A DNA stretch of 64,000 bases, from positions 1,084,501 to 1,148,500 of the forward strand of contig PUFA01000203.1 of assembly GCA_003508835.1 (NCBI GenBank). The letters run 5' to 3'. Positions 12,900 to 25,309 of the stretch are shown piece after piece. A program made the translations under genes and the position numbers. The notes under the pieces were generated by a model. It saw only the letters and a program-made list of their open reading frames with translations. It made no database searches and had not been told where the DNA came from. Each line of letters starts with the position of its first letter. Position 1 is the stretch's first letter. Source of the stretch: Eonycteris spelaea (lineage: Eukaryota > Chordata > Mammalia > Chiroptera > Pteropodidae).

Positions 12900-14900
12900 C
12901 ACGGCCGGCGGGGAGCGACCCGCCTGGTCTCCCCACCAGGCACAATGCCAGCCACGTGCACAGCCCTACGCGCCCTGGAGTCCAGTACCTCCGCCTGGAC
13001 CCGGGCTGCGGGGCTCCAGAGGCCGGAAAGATGGCTACACGATGAGCCTCGGGACCCAGCCCAGGGCCACCGGCGGTCCCCAGGCCGCGAGCCTCAGACC
13101 CTCAGACCCTCGGTGAGGAAGGCAGAAGCCACGCTGCACCAAGGAAATGGCACTGTTCTGGGGTGTAAAGCGGGCGGGTGGTGCGTGTGCCAGGGTGTGC
13201 TCGTGCCACATGTGTCACGAGTAGAGCGGGTGCCCGGCCCGGCCTGCACGCAGACCGCAGCTTGTGTGAAAAGCCGCGGAGGAAGGTGTACATGGTCCCA
13301 GGAGTGACAGTGGCATGTGCGTGCAGATGGGGGTGCTGAGACCCTCCTAAGGGAGAGGGGGAAGAGCTCTCTCCAGCTCACGCCTTGTCACGGAGCTGGC
13401 CCGCTGCCCACGCCCCGAGCCGAGGTCTGGTCTCCTCTCCGGGGCAGCTGCGGCTGTGGGGCATTGTGGGGATCCGGGGTGAACGGCTGTTTGTGGGAGA
13501 ACCATGCGTACCTGTTATATTACAAAGCCACTGAGGGGGAGATCTGGGTGTCTCTAGTGGGGAACTCTGGGGTAGAAGCCCGTCTGGGCTGTGCCTCTGA
13601 AGTCCTGGGTCTGGGGGTGCCCTCGGCTGAAGCAGGACGAGGGGCGGCCACGTGGGCCTGGCTGACGGCAGAGCCCGGGGCAGGGATGTGGGCGCACACA
13701 CGCCGAGCGGGCCGAAAGCATAGGCCTGGCAGGCCGTGTGCGTGCACCGCACGCCACACTGGGCACGGGCAGGCCGAGTGTGGGGTGGACGCAGGGGGAC
13801 ACGGCCCGTAGCAGAGGGGACAACAGGAGCTGTTCACCTGCACACACAGCTCCAAGGTTCAGGCCCAGTGAGCATGCGGGGAGCCACGGGAGCAGGAACG
13901 GTCTGGAGAGCAACGTGATGAGCCCCACTGCAGAGCGCCCAGGCGCCCAGGACGCTCCAACCACCGCCCAAACACGCCTGCCATGCACACAGCCACAGGC
14001 GGGCCAGCCCGAGGAGGCCGCGTGCTGCTCGCCGGCTCTGGGCCGAGCCTGGGAGAGAAGCAGGCGGGAGCGAGCCCCACTTTCCACGCCTCTGGGGGAG
14101 AGGTCGGCAGGCACGGCCCGGTGGGCGGGCGGGCAGCCTCGGACCCGCCCTGCCCTGGACTGGGTTTCTGGTGCCTCTCGGCGCCTTTTCCTTTCACTCT
14201 CGCAGGGCTCGGCTGCTCTCTGGGGGTCCGTCTGGGCTCGGGGTGTCTGTCTTCCTCTCCCTGCCCCCTACTCTGTATCACATGACCGCAAAGGAACCCA
14301 GCCAGCCCCAGGAGCGGGTGTGGGTTCAAACGCGTGTTGCAGACTCAGGGTCGCTGGGGGCAGAGCCCGTCGGGCTGGCTGGTCTCTATATGTTTATGCG
14401 ACGACAGTAGACAGTATACTTTCATTTCCGTGTAAAAATCTAAGTATGGCCTTGAAATTTTGTTTCCTGTCAGTCTTTTGGCTGCTGTGACTTTGGGTGT
14501 CTGTGTCTGTCTGTTTCTTTCGGGGACCTGACCCTTTTCCCGTGGCACCCTGGGACCCTGCCCCCGTCTGGGCGATCCTCACTCCCCCAACAGTGCCTTC
14601 TTTGACGTTTGTCTCAGGTGGGCAGAGGTTTCTGAGAAGAGATCGCGGGCTAGCCTCGCTGCCAGGGAACCCGGAGGAGGCGTTTGAACCTCGACTGAGA
14701 TACAAGTGTCTCCAGAGATGTGAAACCAGCTTCAGAGCCAGTCACACAGAAATCCCACGGGGGCTGCGGCCCCTTCCCAGCAGAGTGGGGGGCAGGATGT
14801 AGGTGAGGCCCTAAAATCCCAGCCTCTGGTCGGGGGCCACCAAGGGCCACCCAAGGGCCATCCCACCAGGCAGGGGAAGAGGTGCCCAGCGCAGTAGGGC
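12900..14900. other. GC-rich gene-less stretch
   Basis: Nothing beyond GC-rich single-copy sequence is recognised. A 250-residue open frame at 13738-14490 has low-complexity Ala/Gly/Arg/Pro composition and no family signature, and is treated as chance. Confidence 0.4.
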
Positions 14901-15439
14901 AGGTCTCGGGAACAGCATGAAGGGGAAGGGGCGAGGGCCGCGAAGGCCCGGCTTCCCCCGCACCTGGCGCGTGAGGCCTGAGGATGCGGATGGGGAAGGG
15001 GAGGGGGCCGTGACCCGACTTTGCCGACTTAGACGAGGCGCCGCGGAGGCGGCCTGGAGGCCGGGCGGCCGCGCTCACGCCCGCCCCCTGCACGGGAGCG
15101 GGCTCCTTCGCGCCTCCCGCCGCGTGAGTCCGCCCCTCTGTCGGCGGCTCCTCGGCTCCCTCAGCCGTGGGCCTGTGTCTCCCACCTCGCTGCGGCTCAG
15201 CTCTCCTGGCTTCATCCGTCCCTGTTCTCAGGTCTCCGTCTCTCCAGCCAGCGCCGCCCCCCCTTTGTTAGTGCAGAGGCTCCTCGCTGAGCCCCTCCCC
15301 ACTCTTCCCAGAGCAGGTCCGCCGCCCCCGGGGCTCCCTGCCCCCTCCCCAACCCCTCCGCCAGGGCTGCGACCCCCTCTTACGATGGCAGATAATTGCT
15401 GGTGCGAGGCTGTGAGGAGCCCGAGCCCATGCGGGGGAA

Positions 15440-15620
15440 GGAAGGGAGAGAAGTAAATAACAATCCCTTCCCATTCAGCAGATATAGGTTACCTGATTTG
15501 CATATATGCTAATAACGGTGTAATTACCCTGCTGTTCTGGCCTGCGATCGAGTTCTATAAATACACAGGGTAGCGGAGCCGGGCCGGCAACGGCACCCAC
15601 ATGGCAAAGTGTCCGTGAGC
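15440..15620 (+). promoter_or_regulatory. Candidate POU-palindrome element with TATA box
   Basis: An inverted pair of octamer-like sites occupies 15496-15513 (ATTTGCAT, then AT, then ATGCTAAT), a near-perfect POU palindrome. TAATTA follows near 15531, and a consensus TATAAATA lies at 15556-15563. A downstream CCGTGAGC near 15615-15622 could be a splice donor. The arrangement would suit a focused, POU-driven start site about 11 kb upstream of MIR9-1, or an enhancer. Transcription cannot be shown from sequence. Confidence 0.45.
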
Positions 15621-15714
15621 TGCGTGTGCACACAGCCTCCCGGGTGAGGACACACCCCTCACGGCTCCCAGGCCTTCCGCTGACGGGAGCCGTCCTGCGT
15701 TTGGAGGAGCGAAC

Positions 15715-15845
15715 AGATACCCGGATGAGAAAATGTGCTAGCGTGTTTCATTCTGGATATTAATATCATTATGAATAAGTTACTATTTTTAGGAAAATCA
15801 AAGATTTCCCAAAATAACCAAGTTAGTTATCATTACCCAAATGCC
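15715..15845. promoter_or_regulatory. AT-rich candidate conserved element
   Basis: A strongly AT-rich 130-bp patch includes a palindromic ATTAATATCATTATGAAT stretch with several homeodomain cores, set in GC-rich flanks. It has no ORF and no repeat family that I recognise. Confidence 0.35.
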
Positions 15846-17459
15846 ATACCTCCTACAGGCCCACGCTTTGGGGTGCAGGTGGGGGGGTGATAGGAAGAGG
15901 ACCCCTCCATCTCCCAGGCCTGCAAGATGCAGCGGTTAAGAAGGCTCTGTCTATGGGGGGAGAGGGGTGTCTCCCCTGCCCCAAGTCCCCAAGTCCCCTG
16001 GGCCTCTGTGCCCCAGCACATCCCCACTCCCCACTCCCGGGAGGGCTGAGGAAATGCTGGCAGAGTGGTGCAGATTTGGGGTGAGGTGGCAGAGTGGGGG
16101 AAGCTTAGAGGAACATGAACAACGCAATCCACAGCTGTCTGCTTTTAATTAAATTACCCCCTTTCGCTGCTTCCTGTCTGGCTAATGAGGGGGGGTTCGT
16201 TTTTTTCCCCTCCCTCGGCTCCCCCTCCCCCTTTCCCTGGAACTGAGGGGTGGAGTGCGTCTGGGTCTCCTCCCCTCCTTCCCCGGCCCTTGGTTACGGG
16301 GAGAAAGGCGGACTCCAGAGGCTGGTGACAGTACGAGGAGCTTTGAGGGAACAAAAGGACAGGTTTGGGTTGCTGGACACGTCCCAGGGTTGAAGAGACC
16401 CCCTCCATTCTGCTGGCACCCCCCACCAGCCCCTCGGCCCCCTAGACAAGGAGCCAATGCCTGCAGCCAGTGAGAAAGGGGTGAGAGGGAGCCCTGGTCT
16501 GGGGGGGAGGGGTGGGAAGGGTGGGGAGCTGGGGTGCAGACCCCGTCTCAAAGGAGCTTTATTTCTGAGCTAGTGAAGCAGACGTAATCAAGGGGAGGGC
16601 AAAATAATGGTACCGGGAGGACCGAGGGGGGGCGGGCCCAGGCCGGACTTGGGGGCTGGGCCGGCACGGCTGAGGATGGGGGGCAGGGGTCCTAGGTGAG
16701 TGGGGGGGGTTGTCGCCTTCCCCCACCTCCCCAAAGTCTTCCTACTTCGGGGTGGGGAAAGAAGGACCAGGTCTTCAGACTCTGCGCCTAGCCCTGGGAA
16801 TCCCTCTTTCAGAGCGTGGGGCCGGCCGGCCCGAGGTGGCTGGGAAGGCACCGGGCGGGCGCAGGAGCCCCCCACCCCGCCCAGCCGAGGGAGGTGGTGC
16901 GGAGAGGGGAGGGTGAAAGCCGCGGGGGAGGGTGAGAGCCGGAGCCGGCGGAGACTCAAGTGGCCTCCAGGTCTGTGGGACAAAAGTTGGAAGGAGATTT
17001 GTGTGTGAGAGGGGAGGGGAAGGGGGGGCTTTGACAATGAACTTGAGACAAACTTCATTAGCATGCAGGCCTGCTGGCTGTCACGTCCAGCTCAGACGGA
17101 GTTCCCACGCAGGCCGGGGGGCGTGGGGGGAGCCGGAGGGGGCTGGGGGGGCCAGAGGGAGAAAAGAGGCCCGACCGTTGACCATTGTGCCAGTCCGGCC
17201 CCAGCCTCCGCCGAGCTTCAGGCCCCGGCCCTGGAAACCGGCCCCCAGTGCCCTCCCCCTCTGAGAGCAGGATAATTTATCTCCCACTTTGAATGTGTGG
17301 TCCCACCCCGCCCCTGCCCTGTGCAGATGCCGGAGCCGTCACCGCCCCACCTGTCCCCCTCCAGCTCCCCGCCTGGTCTTCCAATTGTCACTCTCTCCTC
17401 GCGAGTCAGACCTGGATTTAGAGTCCGTCCAGCAGACAGGGACAGGGGGCCGGGGAGGT

Positions 17460-18000
17460 TTGGGCAGAAGGGCCGGCGCGCCCGGACCTCCCAAGGGCGA
17501 GCCGAGTCCTTCGCTCTGCGTCGCCCACTCCCCGCCAGACACGCGCAGCCCCTAACCCCGCTCTCACGGTCCCTGGCCACTCGGAGCTGGAGGCGCCGGA
17601 GAAAGGGGTGTCCGCGTGCCCCTTCTGGGGATGAGGGTGGCCTGGAGGAACAATAGCCTCCCCGGCCCCTCTCGCTGCTGCCTCAGGTTGGAAGAGGCGC
17701 TGGGAGGCGGTGGGACAGCGGAGACCCCCATCCCGTGGGAGGGGGCTCGCGGGAGGGGGGTGTTATTTGGGCGCTGGTGGTGTCTGCAGACCGGGGCAGC
17801 ACCCCCTTTTTGCTGCCTTTCCAGGGAGAGCAGCGAAAGAAAGAAAGAGAGGCATCGAAATTCCTGAATGGAGGGGCAGCTGCTACGTCATCGGCGGAGC
17901 TGCGCCCTCCGTCCGCGGGGCTGGGAGCCGGCGAGAGGCAGCGCGGCAGCGGCCCCACGCAGCCCGTCCTCATGGAAGCCGGTGAGTGGCCATTTGGGAG
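17460..18000 (+). promoter_or_regulatory. MIR9-1HG: CpG-rich promoter candidate of the MIR9-1 host transcript
   Basis: CpG-rich sequence leads up to the proposed first exon ending at 17981. A CRE-like TACGTCA lies at 17884-17890. The distance to the miR-9-1 hairpin (about 8.5 kb) resembles the distance I remember for the main human C1orf61 start site (about 10 kb). The assignment is by position and motif, not by alignment. Confidence 0.4.
17880..17981 (+). ncRNA. MIR9-1HG: Putative 5' exon of the MIR9-1 host transcript
   Basis: A CpG-rich segment just downstream of the CRE-like site ends in a strong splice donor, GCCG|GTGAGTGG, with the GT at 17982-17983. An ATG at 17972 would give only M-E-A before the junction, so the exon is probably untranslated. 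It lies upstream of and on the same strand as the hairpin. The start is set loosely at the CRE-like site; a further upstream start is equally possible. Confidence 0.35.
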
Positions 18001-19400
18001 AGTCTCAACCCTCCAGACCGCTGGGCTGCGGTGGGAAGAGAGCCCCTAAACGCAGTCAGGGCGCCCTAACCTCCCTCCTTTGCCCATTGACTAATGGAGG
18101 CGCATGACAATCTCAGCAAGGAAAGGCTGCTGGGAGGTTTCGGGGTGACCGAGGGGTGAGGCGCGTGTGTGTGGGGGGGAGCAGTCAGCAGGCGGGGCTT
18201 CACGCCTGGCTCCCGGCATCTGCCAGGCCTCCCGCGGCCCCAGACAGCTTCTGGGTCCCCTCCTCCCCCTCGCCGGCCCAACCGGGAGGCAGGTCGCTAA
18301 GTTTATCAGTGGGATTGGGGGTGGGGGAGGCTGTAGGGTCGTGGTGCTACTGACCCTATTAACGCGGCCCTCCCTTCTCCCACCGGCCGTGGCCCACCTC
18401 TCCACGCTGGCGTGGGATGCTGGCGTGGAGGGCAGCTGGAGGGCAGGTCCCGGTGCAAACGCGGAGACGGAGGCCAGAGACAGCGGGCTGCGGGGCTTCC
18501 CTCCCTGGCTCTAGTCCTCTGGCCCCGGAGACCCTGAGACCCCGGGTGTCTGAGGGACTGGGGACGTGGGGGAAGGAAGGCATTTCCAAAAAGGTGGAGA
18601 CCAGAATTAGGGGCGAATCCAAAAGTCCTATAGGATCCGGATGAACTGCATTCCCCTCTCCGTGGGGGCTGGGGGAGCCAACGCTTAGGTTCCGGAGGGG
18701 AGAGAACCTCACTAGAGCCCTCATCAGACCCCTCTGAAGGTGGCTCCTCTGCTTTATTTCCTGTGTTTTTTTTTTTTTCAGACGAGCCAGAGGGTGTAGG
18801 AAAATGGCACTCTTCCCGCCCCTGGTCCCTTCACATGGTGCTTTCGGGGAGCCTGGCTGGGGCCATGCTGGGTAGTGGAGGCTGGCGGCCAGCAGACTAG
18901 CTCTGGCACCCCAGAGGCCAGATTTCTGGGTGAGGCCGAGACTGCCAGCCACCAAGCATGCACACACGTGTTCCATGCCCCCTGGGCCATGTCCCGGCCA
19001 CCACGTCCCCCTGAGCGGTGTGTGTTTGGTGGGGGAGGTGGCAGGGCAGAGATCGATTGCTCCAGGGTCCCCTGACTCTAGTTTGGATGGAAGGAGGAGC
19101 CAGGGGTCCCCCTCCTGTGCCTGTGCTTATTTTCTATCGAGTCTGCAAGTTGGGGTGCAGCCCCTCCGCTCTTAGGTATGAAATGGAGGTGCCGGCCCAG
19201 CGGAGGCCACGGGTCAGGTGGGTGTTCATGGGTGGCGGAGTGCAGAGGGGCATGCGAGCACTCTCCGAGGACTCCCTGCTCGCCAGCGCCCCGTTCCTCT
19301 GATTTCCTCTGCATTTAGGCAGGCTATCCTCTTTACTTTAAAAAACGAAGAATTAGTTGTGGAACTGAGTTTGAGGTAGAACAATTCACCACCTTACGCA

Positions 19401-19446
19401 TCACACGCACACACACGCACACACGCACGTGCACACACACGCACAT
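19401..19446. repeat. CA-type microsatellite
   Basis: An interrupted (CA)n tract with CG and TG steps. Confidence 0.9.
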
Positions 19447-19479
19447 GCTCCTCTCAGTGTTTCAGGAGCAGGTCACCCA

Positions 19480-19620
19480 TGTCACATGCATCATCCCACC
19501 AAATCGTAATTTAGCCTGGAAGCGAAATGCTGGGAGGGGAGACAATAAAATATGGAGACTGGTTTCCAAACCCAACATTAGAATAAAAATAATCATCGCC
19601 ACTTTCTGTGCACGGCCTTT
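19480..19620. promoter_or_regulatory. AT-rich candidate conserved element
   Basis: A patch with GTAATTTA, GACAATAAAA (SOX-type) and AATAAAAATAATCATC motifs lies in GC-rich flanks. It has no ORF or recognised repeat. The regulatory role is inferred. Confidence 0.35.
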
Positions 19621-20063
19621 GTGTATGTGGGAAGACAAGGGGAGGAAGAGGCAGAGATCGGCGGGTAGCCAGGGGTCTCGGTGCCTTGGCGTTACGTGAG
19701 GGGTGTCATGGGCAGTTGGCAATGACAGAGGTGGGGAGAGCTGGGGACCTGAACGACACACCCCATGCGTCTTCAGTGCACGGCACGCTACATCTAAGCA
19801 GACAGAAGCCGGCCCCTCACCCCGGCCTCCCTCCTGTCCTGAGTGTGCTTTCCCGCAGGGCGGCAGAGAGCAGCAGGACTCTGTGCGGAGCTGTGCCCTG
19901 GGCAGGCGACGGCTCCCTAGGTTTAGGTTGGGAGGGCCACGGGGTGTCCCGGGTGTCCCGGGACTCAGTTCAAAGCCCTGGGCCCTAAGGTTGTGGGTGG
20001 AGGTGCAGGGAGGTTGTGAGGGTGGGAATGGGCTAGCAGTCCAGGCAGATGGAGCTGGACGGC

Positions 20064-20342
20064 TCACACACACACATGCACACACTCACACACATGCACG
20101 CATGCACACAGAGATGCACATGCACGCACACACGCACATACTCTCACACACATGCACACACGCGCACGCACAGACATATGCACACACATGCACACTCACA
20201 CGCACACACATAGGCACATATGCACGCATGCACAGAGATACACATGCACGCACGCGTGCATGCACGCGCACTCTCTCACACATGCACACACATGCACGTG
20301 CACACACATATGCACACACATGCACACGTACACGCACACACG
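20064..20342. repeat. Compound CA/CG/TG microsatellite, about 280 bp
   Basis: An almost unbroken alternating purine-pyrimidine array of CACACA, CATGCA and CACGCA words. It generates His/Thr-rich and Cys/Val-rich open frames on opposite strands that are not genes. The alternation is favourable to Z-DNA. Confidence 0.95.
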
Positions 20343-21419
20343 CCAGTCAGGCCTTTCTCTCCCGCTCTCCCCCTGTGCAGCCCCGACAGCCCCGAGCTCC
20401 GCCAGGGGGAGGGCAGGGCTTGGGCCGTGCAGGCCCCTCGGGCTGATGGCGCAAGGACGAAGGAGTTGGTGAGAGTGATTGTGGGGGGGGGTCTCTGGGA
20501 GTTGGGGACGGAGGCTGGTGTCCACTCAGCGCACTTAACCTTTGCCTTCTCCTCCTTGGCAGGAGCTGGGCACCCACGAAGAAGAGGCCTTGTTCGTTTC
20601 TGGTGGCATCGTAGGTGGCCGCCCGGCTTCTGGGGTATTTGCTTTCTTGTTTCGTTCCTTTCTGAGGGTGGCGTGGGTGTGGGAGGCGAGCGCAGCGGTC
20701 CGCCGGCTCCCACCCCGGCTCTTCCGGCCGCCGCCCGGGCCCCATCGCAAGGTAGCGAGACCTGTGCAGCCACTGGTAATGGGGACGGGGCCAGGTGGCC
20801 GGAGATGAGGGGCTGCCCTGCGCCCAGCTCCGCGCGAGAGAAGCAGGGGTTCCGGCCCTCTGCCCGCTCTTGCTCTCACAGGCTCCTGAGGGCGGGGACA
20901 GAAGCCAGGGCACCTCGGAGGAGCGTGCGCGCATGCGGAAGAGAGCGGAGATGTCTGTTCACGGCCGTCAGAGGCGGGAAAGGGCGGAGTGTGGGGTTGC
21001 GGCGAGTGGGGACCTGGGGCGCTGAGGGCACTGAGTGGGTGTGTGTGCCAGGGCGGTCCCCACAAGGTCGGGAGGTGGAACTGCTGGATGCATCGTGCAG
21101 AAGCACTTACCTTAGGGCCCAGCGGCTGGCCGTGTACGCACACGCGTGTCTGCGTGCACAGGCCTCCCGCGCGCGGTTTTGCCCCTCAGGGAGACCATTT
21201 GCTGGTGGTCGACCCTCGGCCATCTCTGTCACCCCCTCCCCCACTTCCTAGAGCTCTCGGGCAAGTGAGCAGTGCTGGCGTCAGGGGCAGGATTGGGCGC
21301 AGGCCGGGAGGCAGTGCCTGGACAGGCCTGAGGGATGCGGCCGCCTGTGGCAGAGAAAGAGTCCGTGGGTGGGGTGGGTGGTGGTATCCCCAGGGACAGA
21401 ATCTTCCAGATCACGCCTC

Positions 21420-21690
21420 CATGCCCTCTAACCTCATTGGCCTATATGGAGATTTAAATATATATAATTTTTCCCAACCACTTCAGCATGTTTAAATACC
21501 AATTCTTATTTGTTGCTGTCCCGTAGACAATGCAAATATTCTATAGCAAAGAATAATGTCGGATAATGCCTATCGAATGATGCTCCTAACGCAGCCTTAA
21601 TCTGCATCTTCAAGGCAAACTAACCCGATAATTGAAACAAAGAAAAAATATGCTTTTTATTTAATTTCCTGAGTATTTCAACAGAGTGGC
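21420..21690. promoter_or_regulatory. Strong AT-rich candidate enhancer with octamer and SOX sites
   Basis: About 270 bp of AT-rich sequence stands between GC-rich flanks 4.7 kb upstream of the miR-9-1 hairpin. It holds an exact POU octamer ATGCAAAT (21530-21537), SOX-type GACAATG (near 21526) and AACAAAG (near 21637) motifs, and an AATTATATATA-like A/T tract. No repeat family is recognised. Of the islands in the window, this is the one I would most expect to be deeply conserved; conservation itself could not be tested. Confidence 0.45.
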
Positions 21691-23466
21691 TTCATGCCAA
21701 AGTGTATTTCGGGACCCACATTAGAGAAATCTGTCCAAAAGCTGCATCCCACAGCGTCATGGAGGCCGAGTTCCATCGAGTTCCACCTGCGGCCCCTTCA
21801 GGCACGGAGACAGAGAGTGGGGCGCAGACCTGCGGGCGGGGCCAGGGCAGGGAGGGCGCTGGCGGGGGACACGGGCTCCAGGCCAACCCCGACACTGTCC
21901 CCAATCAGCAGCAGCGAGGCAGCCCCCCAGAACTTCCCTGGGAGGACTCGGGGTGGGGGCTGCAGACCAGTGTTCTGTAGGACGCTGTGGGGCCTTGCCG
22001 TGTGCGGGAAGCGGGGGCCTTTCTAGGGAGACGGGCTGCTGTGCCACGCACAAAGGGGACCGATGCACCCTCTTCCCTGCAGCCCTTGCGTCAGCCTCTG
22101 ACGGGGCTGCTGTGTCCGATGTTAGATGGAGAAGGGGCTCCTCAGGTGAAGGAGCTACCCCATGGTCACTGCCAGAGGACACGCAATAAACACTGCTCCC
22201 CTTCCCCTCCCGCACCCATCACAGACCTCAGGGGCACGCACTTCGCCAGAGCCCTCCCCGCCCACCCATAAGGCGCTTGGGGTCTCGCAGGAGCGCGGGC
22301 ACCTTCCTCCGTTCGTTAATGAGTTAATGATGTGCATCGTCTGCTTTAGGCGTGCGTTAGATGCCCGTGGACCCGAGCATCTGTGGGTTTGCCTCTGCCC
22401 GTGAGGGGCTGTCCCATTCGCCACCACCGGAAGTGGTTTCTGTTTTGAAACTGGAGCCGCTTGGCTTAGCTGCACACACAGACCCCGCGAGCCTGGTGCG
22501 GGCACTTGCCTGCTTCCTTCCCGACCAGTCTGCTTACTGCTCCCTCTCCCTGGAATAAGGACTGAGGCCCCTCCGCCTCCGAGCAGGGCTGCGGGGAGAC
22601 CCAGACAAAAGCAAACAGAAGGGGACGTCGACAGGAACCTGGACAGAGAGGGGTACTCTACGAGTTCCAGGACAACTCAGCCTGACCCCCCTTTCTTTTG
22701 TGGGGCCTCCTTAAATTCAGACACTCTGTTTAGGCTAGGTACCTCTGTAGAACCCAAGCCACAGTGAGAGGCAGAGAGAGTTAGTTCTTTATTGAGCTAG
22801 TTGGAGAAATTTAGATAGGTACCCATTTCTCTCCTGACCCCGGTTCTGAGACAGTCCAGCTGAGCCTGAATTTGGCCAGTAGGGGTGGGAACGGGGGTCT
22901 CTGCTGGGCAAGGAAACCTTTCTGTCCTTCCCCTCCCCCACAAAAACACAGCAATGGCTGAAAGAGAAGTGAGGTTCATGCTCACCCAGCTGCCTCTGGC
23001 TGTGCTGTCTGGATGGCCCTGGCCAGGGCCAGGGGCTGTGGCGATGACCTCGGGACCCATACAGGGCAGGAGACTTGGTTGGAAATTGGTGACAGAGAAG
23101 AAAGGGATCGATGTTAGCTAGCAGGATAGCCAGCTCTTTCCCACAAGCCAACCCAGCCTTCCAGGCACTGGGTCAGGGGAGGAAGAAAGGGGTGAGAGGT
23201 TTGCTGCTGGTGCCTTTCAGGGGTCTTGTGGGAGGTCCACTGGGAAAATCTTTGTAGGGGGAGTTGGCGGTGTGTCTGGGCAAGGATGGGCCCTGTTTAG
23301 GGCTGCCGGAATGTCTAGAGGACGTTGGGTGCCCTCTGAAGGGGCGTGGGGTGGTGTGCCGAGGGGTATTGGAGGTTTGTGGGCATGAAGAGGGAAGGCA
23401 GAGAGGGCGACATCCCCTGGGGCTTGGGAAATGCACTTAGCAGCACCCCAGTGGGTGGATCTGCCA

Positions 23467-23596
23467 GTGAGTGTTTGGGGGGAGTGTACTCTGGTGAGTG
23501 TTTGGGGGAGCGTTCTGTTCCCCTGTGAGTGTTTGGGGGAGTGTACTCTGGTGAGTGTTTGGGGGAGCGTTCTGTTCCCCTGTGAGTGTTTTGGGG
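23467..23596. repeat. Minisatellite with alternating subunits
   Basis: Five units starting GTGAGTGTTTGGGG begin at 23467, 23494, 23525, 23551 and 23582. Spacing alternates at 27, 31, 26 and 31 bp because two unit types (ending gtgtactctg or gcgttctgttcccct) alternate, giving a higher-order period of about 57-58 bp. Confidence 0.9.
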
Positions 23597-25309
23597 GAGC
23601 ATCCCCTGGTGCTCCACTGTGTTCCATTCTGAGTGGTAGGGACACCTGGGAGGGGCCAGGAGGAAACAAAGTAGGGAGAAGACACTGTCTCTTTTCTTCC
23701 CTGTCTGTCTATGTTGGCTGTTGGCTGGTGTGCTCCCAGTTCTGGGAGGGTGAAGAACTGTCACTGTGGAAGCTTCTAGAAGGCCCTTCCCTGGAGCCCC
23801 TGAGACCCTGTGGGCTGGCAGACGGGGAAAGCTATCCCAAGTGCGGCCCAGGGAGGCCCCGGGCTGGAGGAACCCGGCGGTCTGCCCAGCTCCGCGCCAT
23901 CTGGTAGGGAAGCACGGAGGCTCCTGGGCTGCGTGTCTGGAAGTGTCCCCCGCCTGGCATCCTGCAGCCATTATTCAGACGTCTCCGTCGTCGAGGGGAG
24001 CCCCAGATGAGACGCACTGGCCGTGGGCTTGCCTCTGACCCAGGCAGACAGCATTCAGGCCCCGCTCTATGCTGAACTGCACAGAGGCCAGCCCCTGGGG
24101 CAGATGGCACAATCTGGCAGGGCCTGGCGGCCCAGTTGGGGCACCTCAGAGTGTACCCCTGTTGGCCTAGTGTGCAAGGATCGCTGGTAATAGGAGCAAC
24201 CTATATTAAGGGGAGGGACAGGCTGCACCTTTCTAAGTTGTAGGGTTTTTTGCAAAGGGCCCGAGAGTGGGGTCGGGGGACGCTGGGTCGGTTTGGGACC
24301 AGGGATTGAACTGCCTCCTGGTAGGCGCCCGGCTCAGCTCGGCGGGCGCCAGCAGCGGGCTCTCGGGAGCTCCGCGGGGCTGCGGGAGTCCGGCTCCGTG
24401 TGCGCGTGCGGGCCGGCCGGTGCAGCCAGGGTAGGGACGCGGCATTATGCGGCTCTGGTTGTCGGGGCGATGCGGAACCAGGCGGAAAGGCCGGAATCTG
24501 AAATCTTGTAGATGGCGGAGCCCTTCTCCCTTTGACCCCAGCTCTCCAGGGATGGAACCGGGTGGGGGCGCGGGGCTCGCGGAGGGAGGCGCCCGGGACG
24601 GGGGCAGGGAGGGAAGGCGCTAGCAAAGGCCTCGGCGGCTGAGTCCGAATCTGCGGGCGCAGCCAAGGCCGAAGACGGCTGGGATCCTCGAGCCTCCCCC
24701 ACCTGGAACTTGGGTGCTGCTGCGAGGTTCACAAGACACCCCCGTTTCTGCACGACAGAAAAGGAGACCCGGCCACGCTCGGACCCGCTCTGCCGACGGG
24801 AGCCCCAAACCTCCAGAATGTCCACCTCACTGTTTGAGATTGACAACCAACAAGAAAGGTTCCCGCCCGCCCTAAAAGGTTAGGATCAGCGTCTGGGGGG
24901 GGGGGGTTGGAATCGGAATCAGGGGAGCACAAAGAGTAATCCCATGAGAGGAGGCAGGTAGGCGGAGTCTCGGGTCGTCTTTGCCACCTTTCATTTCTGG
25001 TCCTGTGCAATCTGCCCAGGGCCGCAATGGAAGACGAGGAGACTCCAGAAAGAGTGAGGTTGGGGATCAAAGCCACACACGGCAGTGGATTGGAGACGGC
25101 AGGCGGGTGTCGGGGGTGGGTGAGGCAGCGAGAGGCTGGAAATCAGCACACAGACGTAGTAGTTCCTCCCCGCTCCCCGCTCCCCCCCCAGTTCTCCCGA
25201 GGAGGGCGCCCCAATTGCGCGCTCGGGCTCAACCAGGGGCGGGGGCGGGGCGACGAGGGGTGACGTTAGAGGCGGCGGCGCCAATCCGAGGCCGGCCTGG
25301 GGAGGGAGC

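Larger units (their letters stand above)
18000..25180. other. Intron or upstream region of the MIR9-1 transcript
   Basis: No coding exon is recognised. The stretch holds two CA-type microsatellites (19401-19446 and 20064-20342), a minisatellite (23467-23596) and two AT-rich candidate elements (about 19480-19620 and 21420-21690). Confidence 0.45.

Noticed and set aside
1..17000. MEF2D exons
   Set aside because: Synteny places MEF2D beyond the left edge; I looked for the MADS-box exon (MGRKKIQI...) and found nothing.
20220..21251. A 343-residue open frame on the plus strand
   Set aside because: Its start lies inside the CA microsatellite and the rest is low-complexity; there is no splice or family support.
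23467..23596. A CRISPR-like array
   Set aside because: The units are contiguous without unique spacers, in a mammalian genome; it is a minisatellite.
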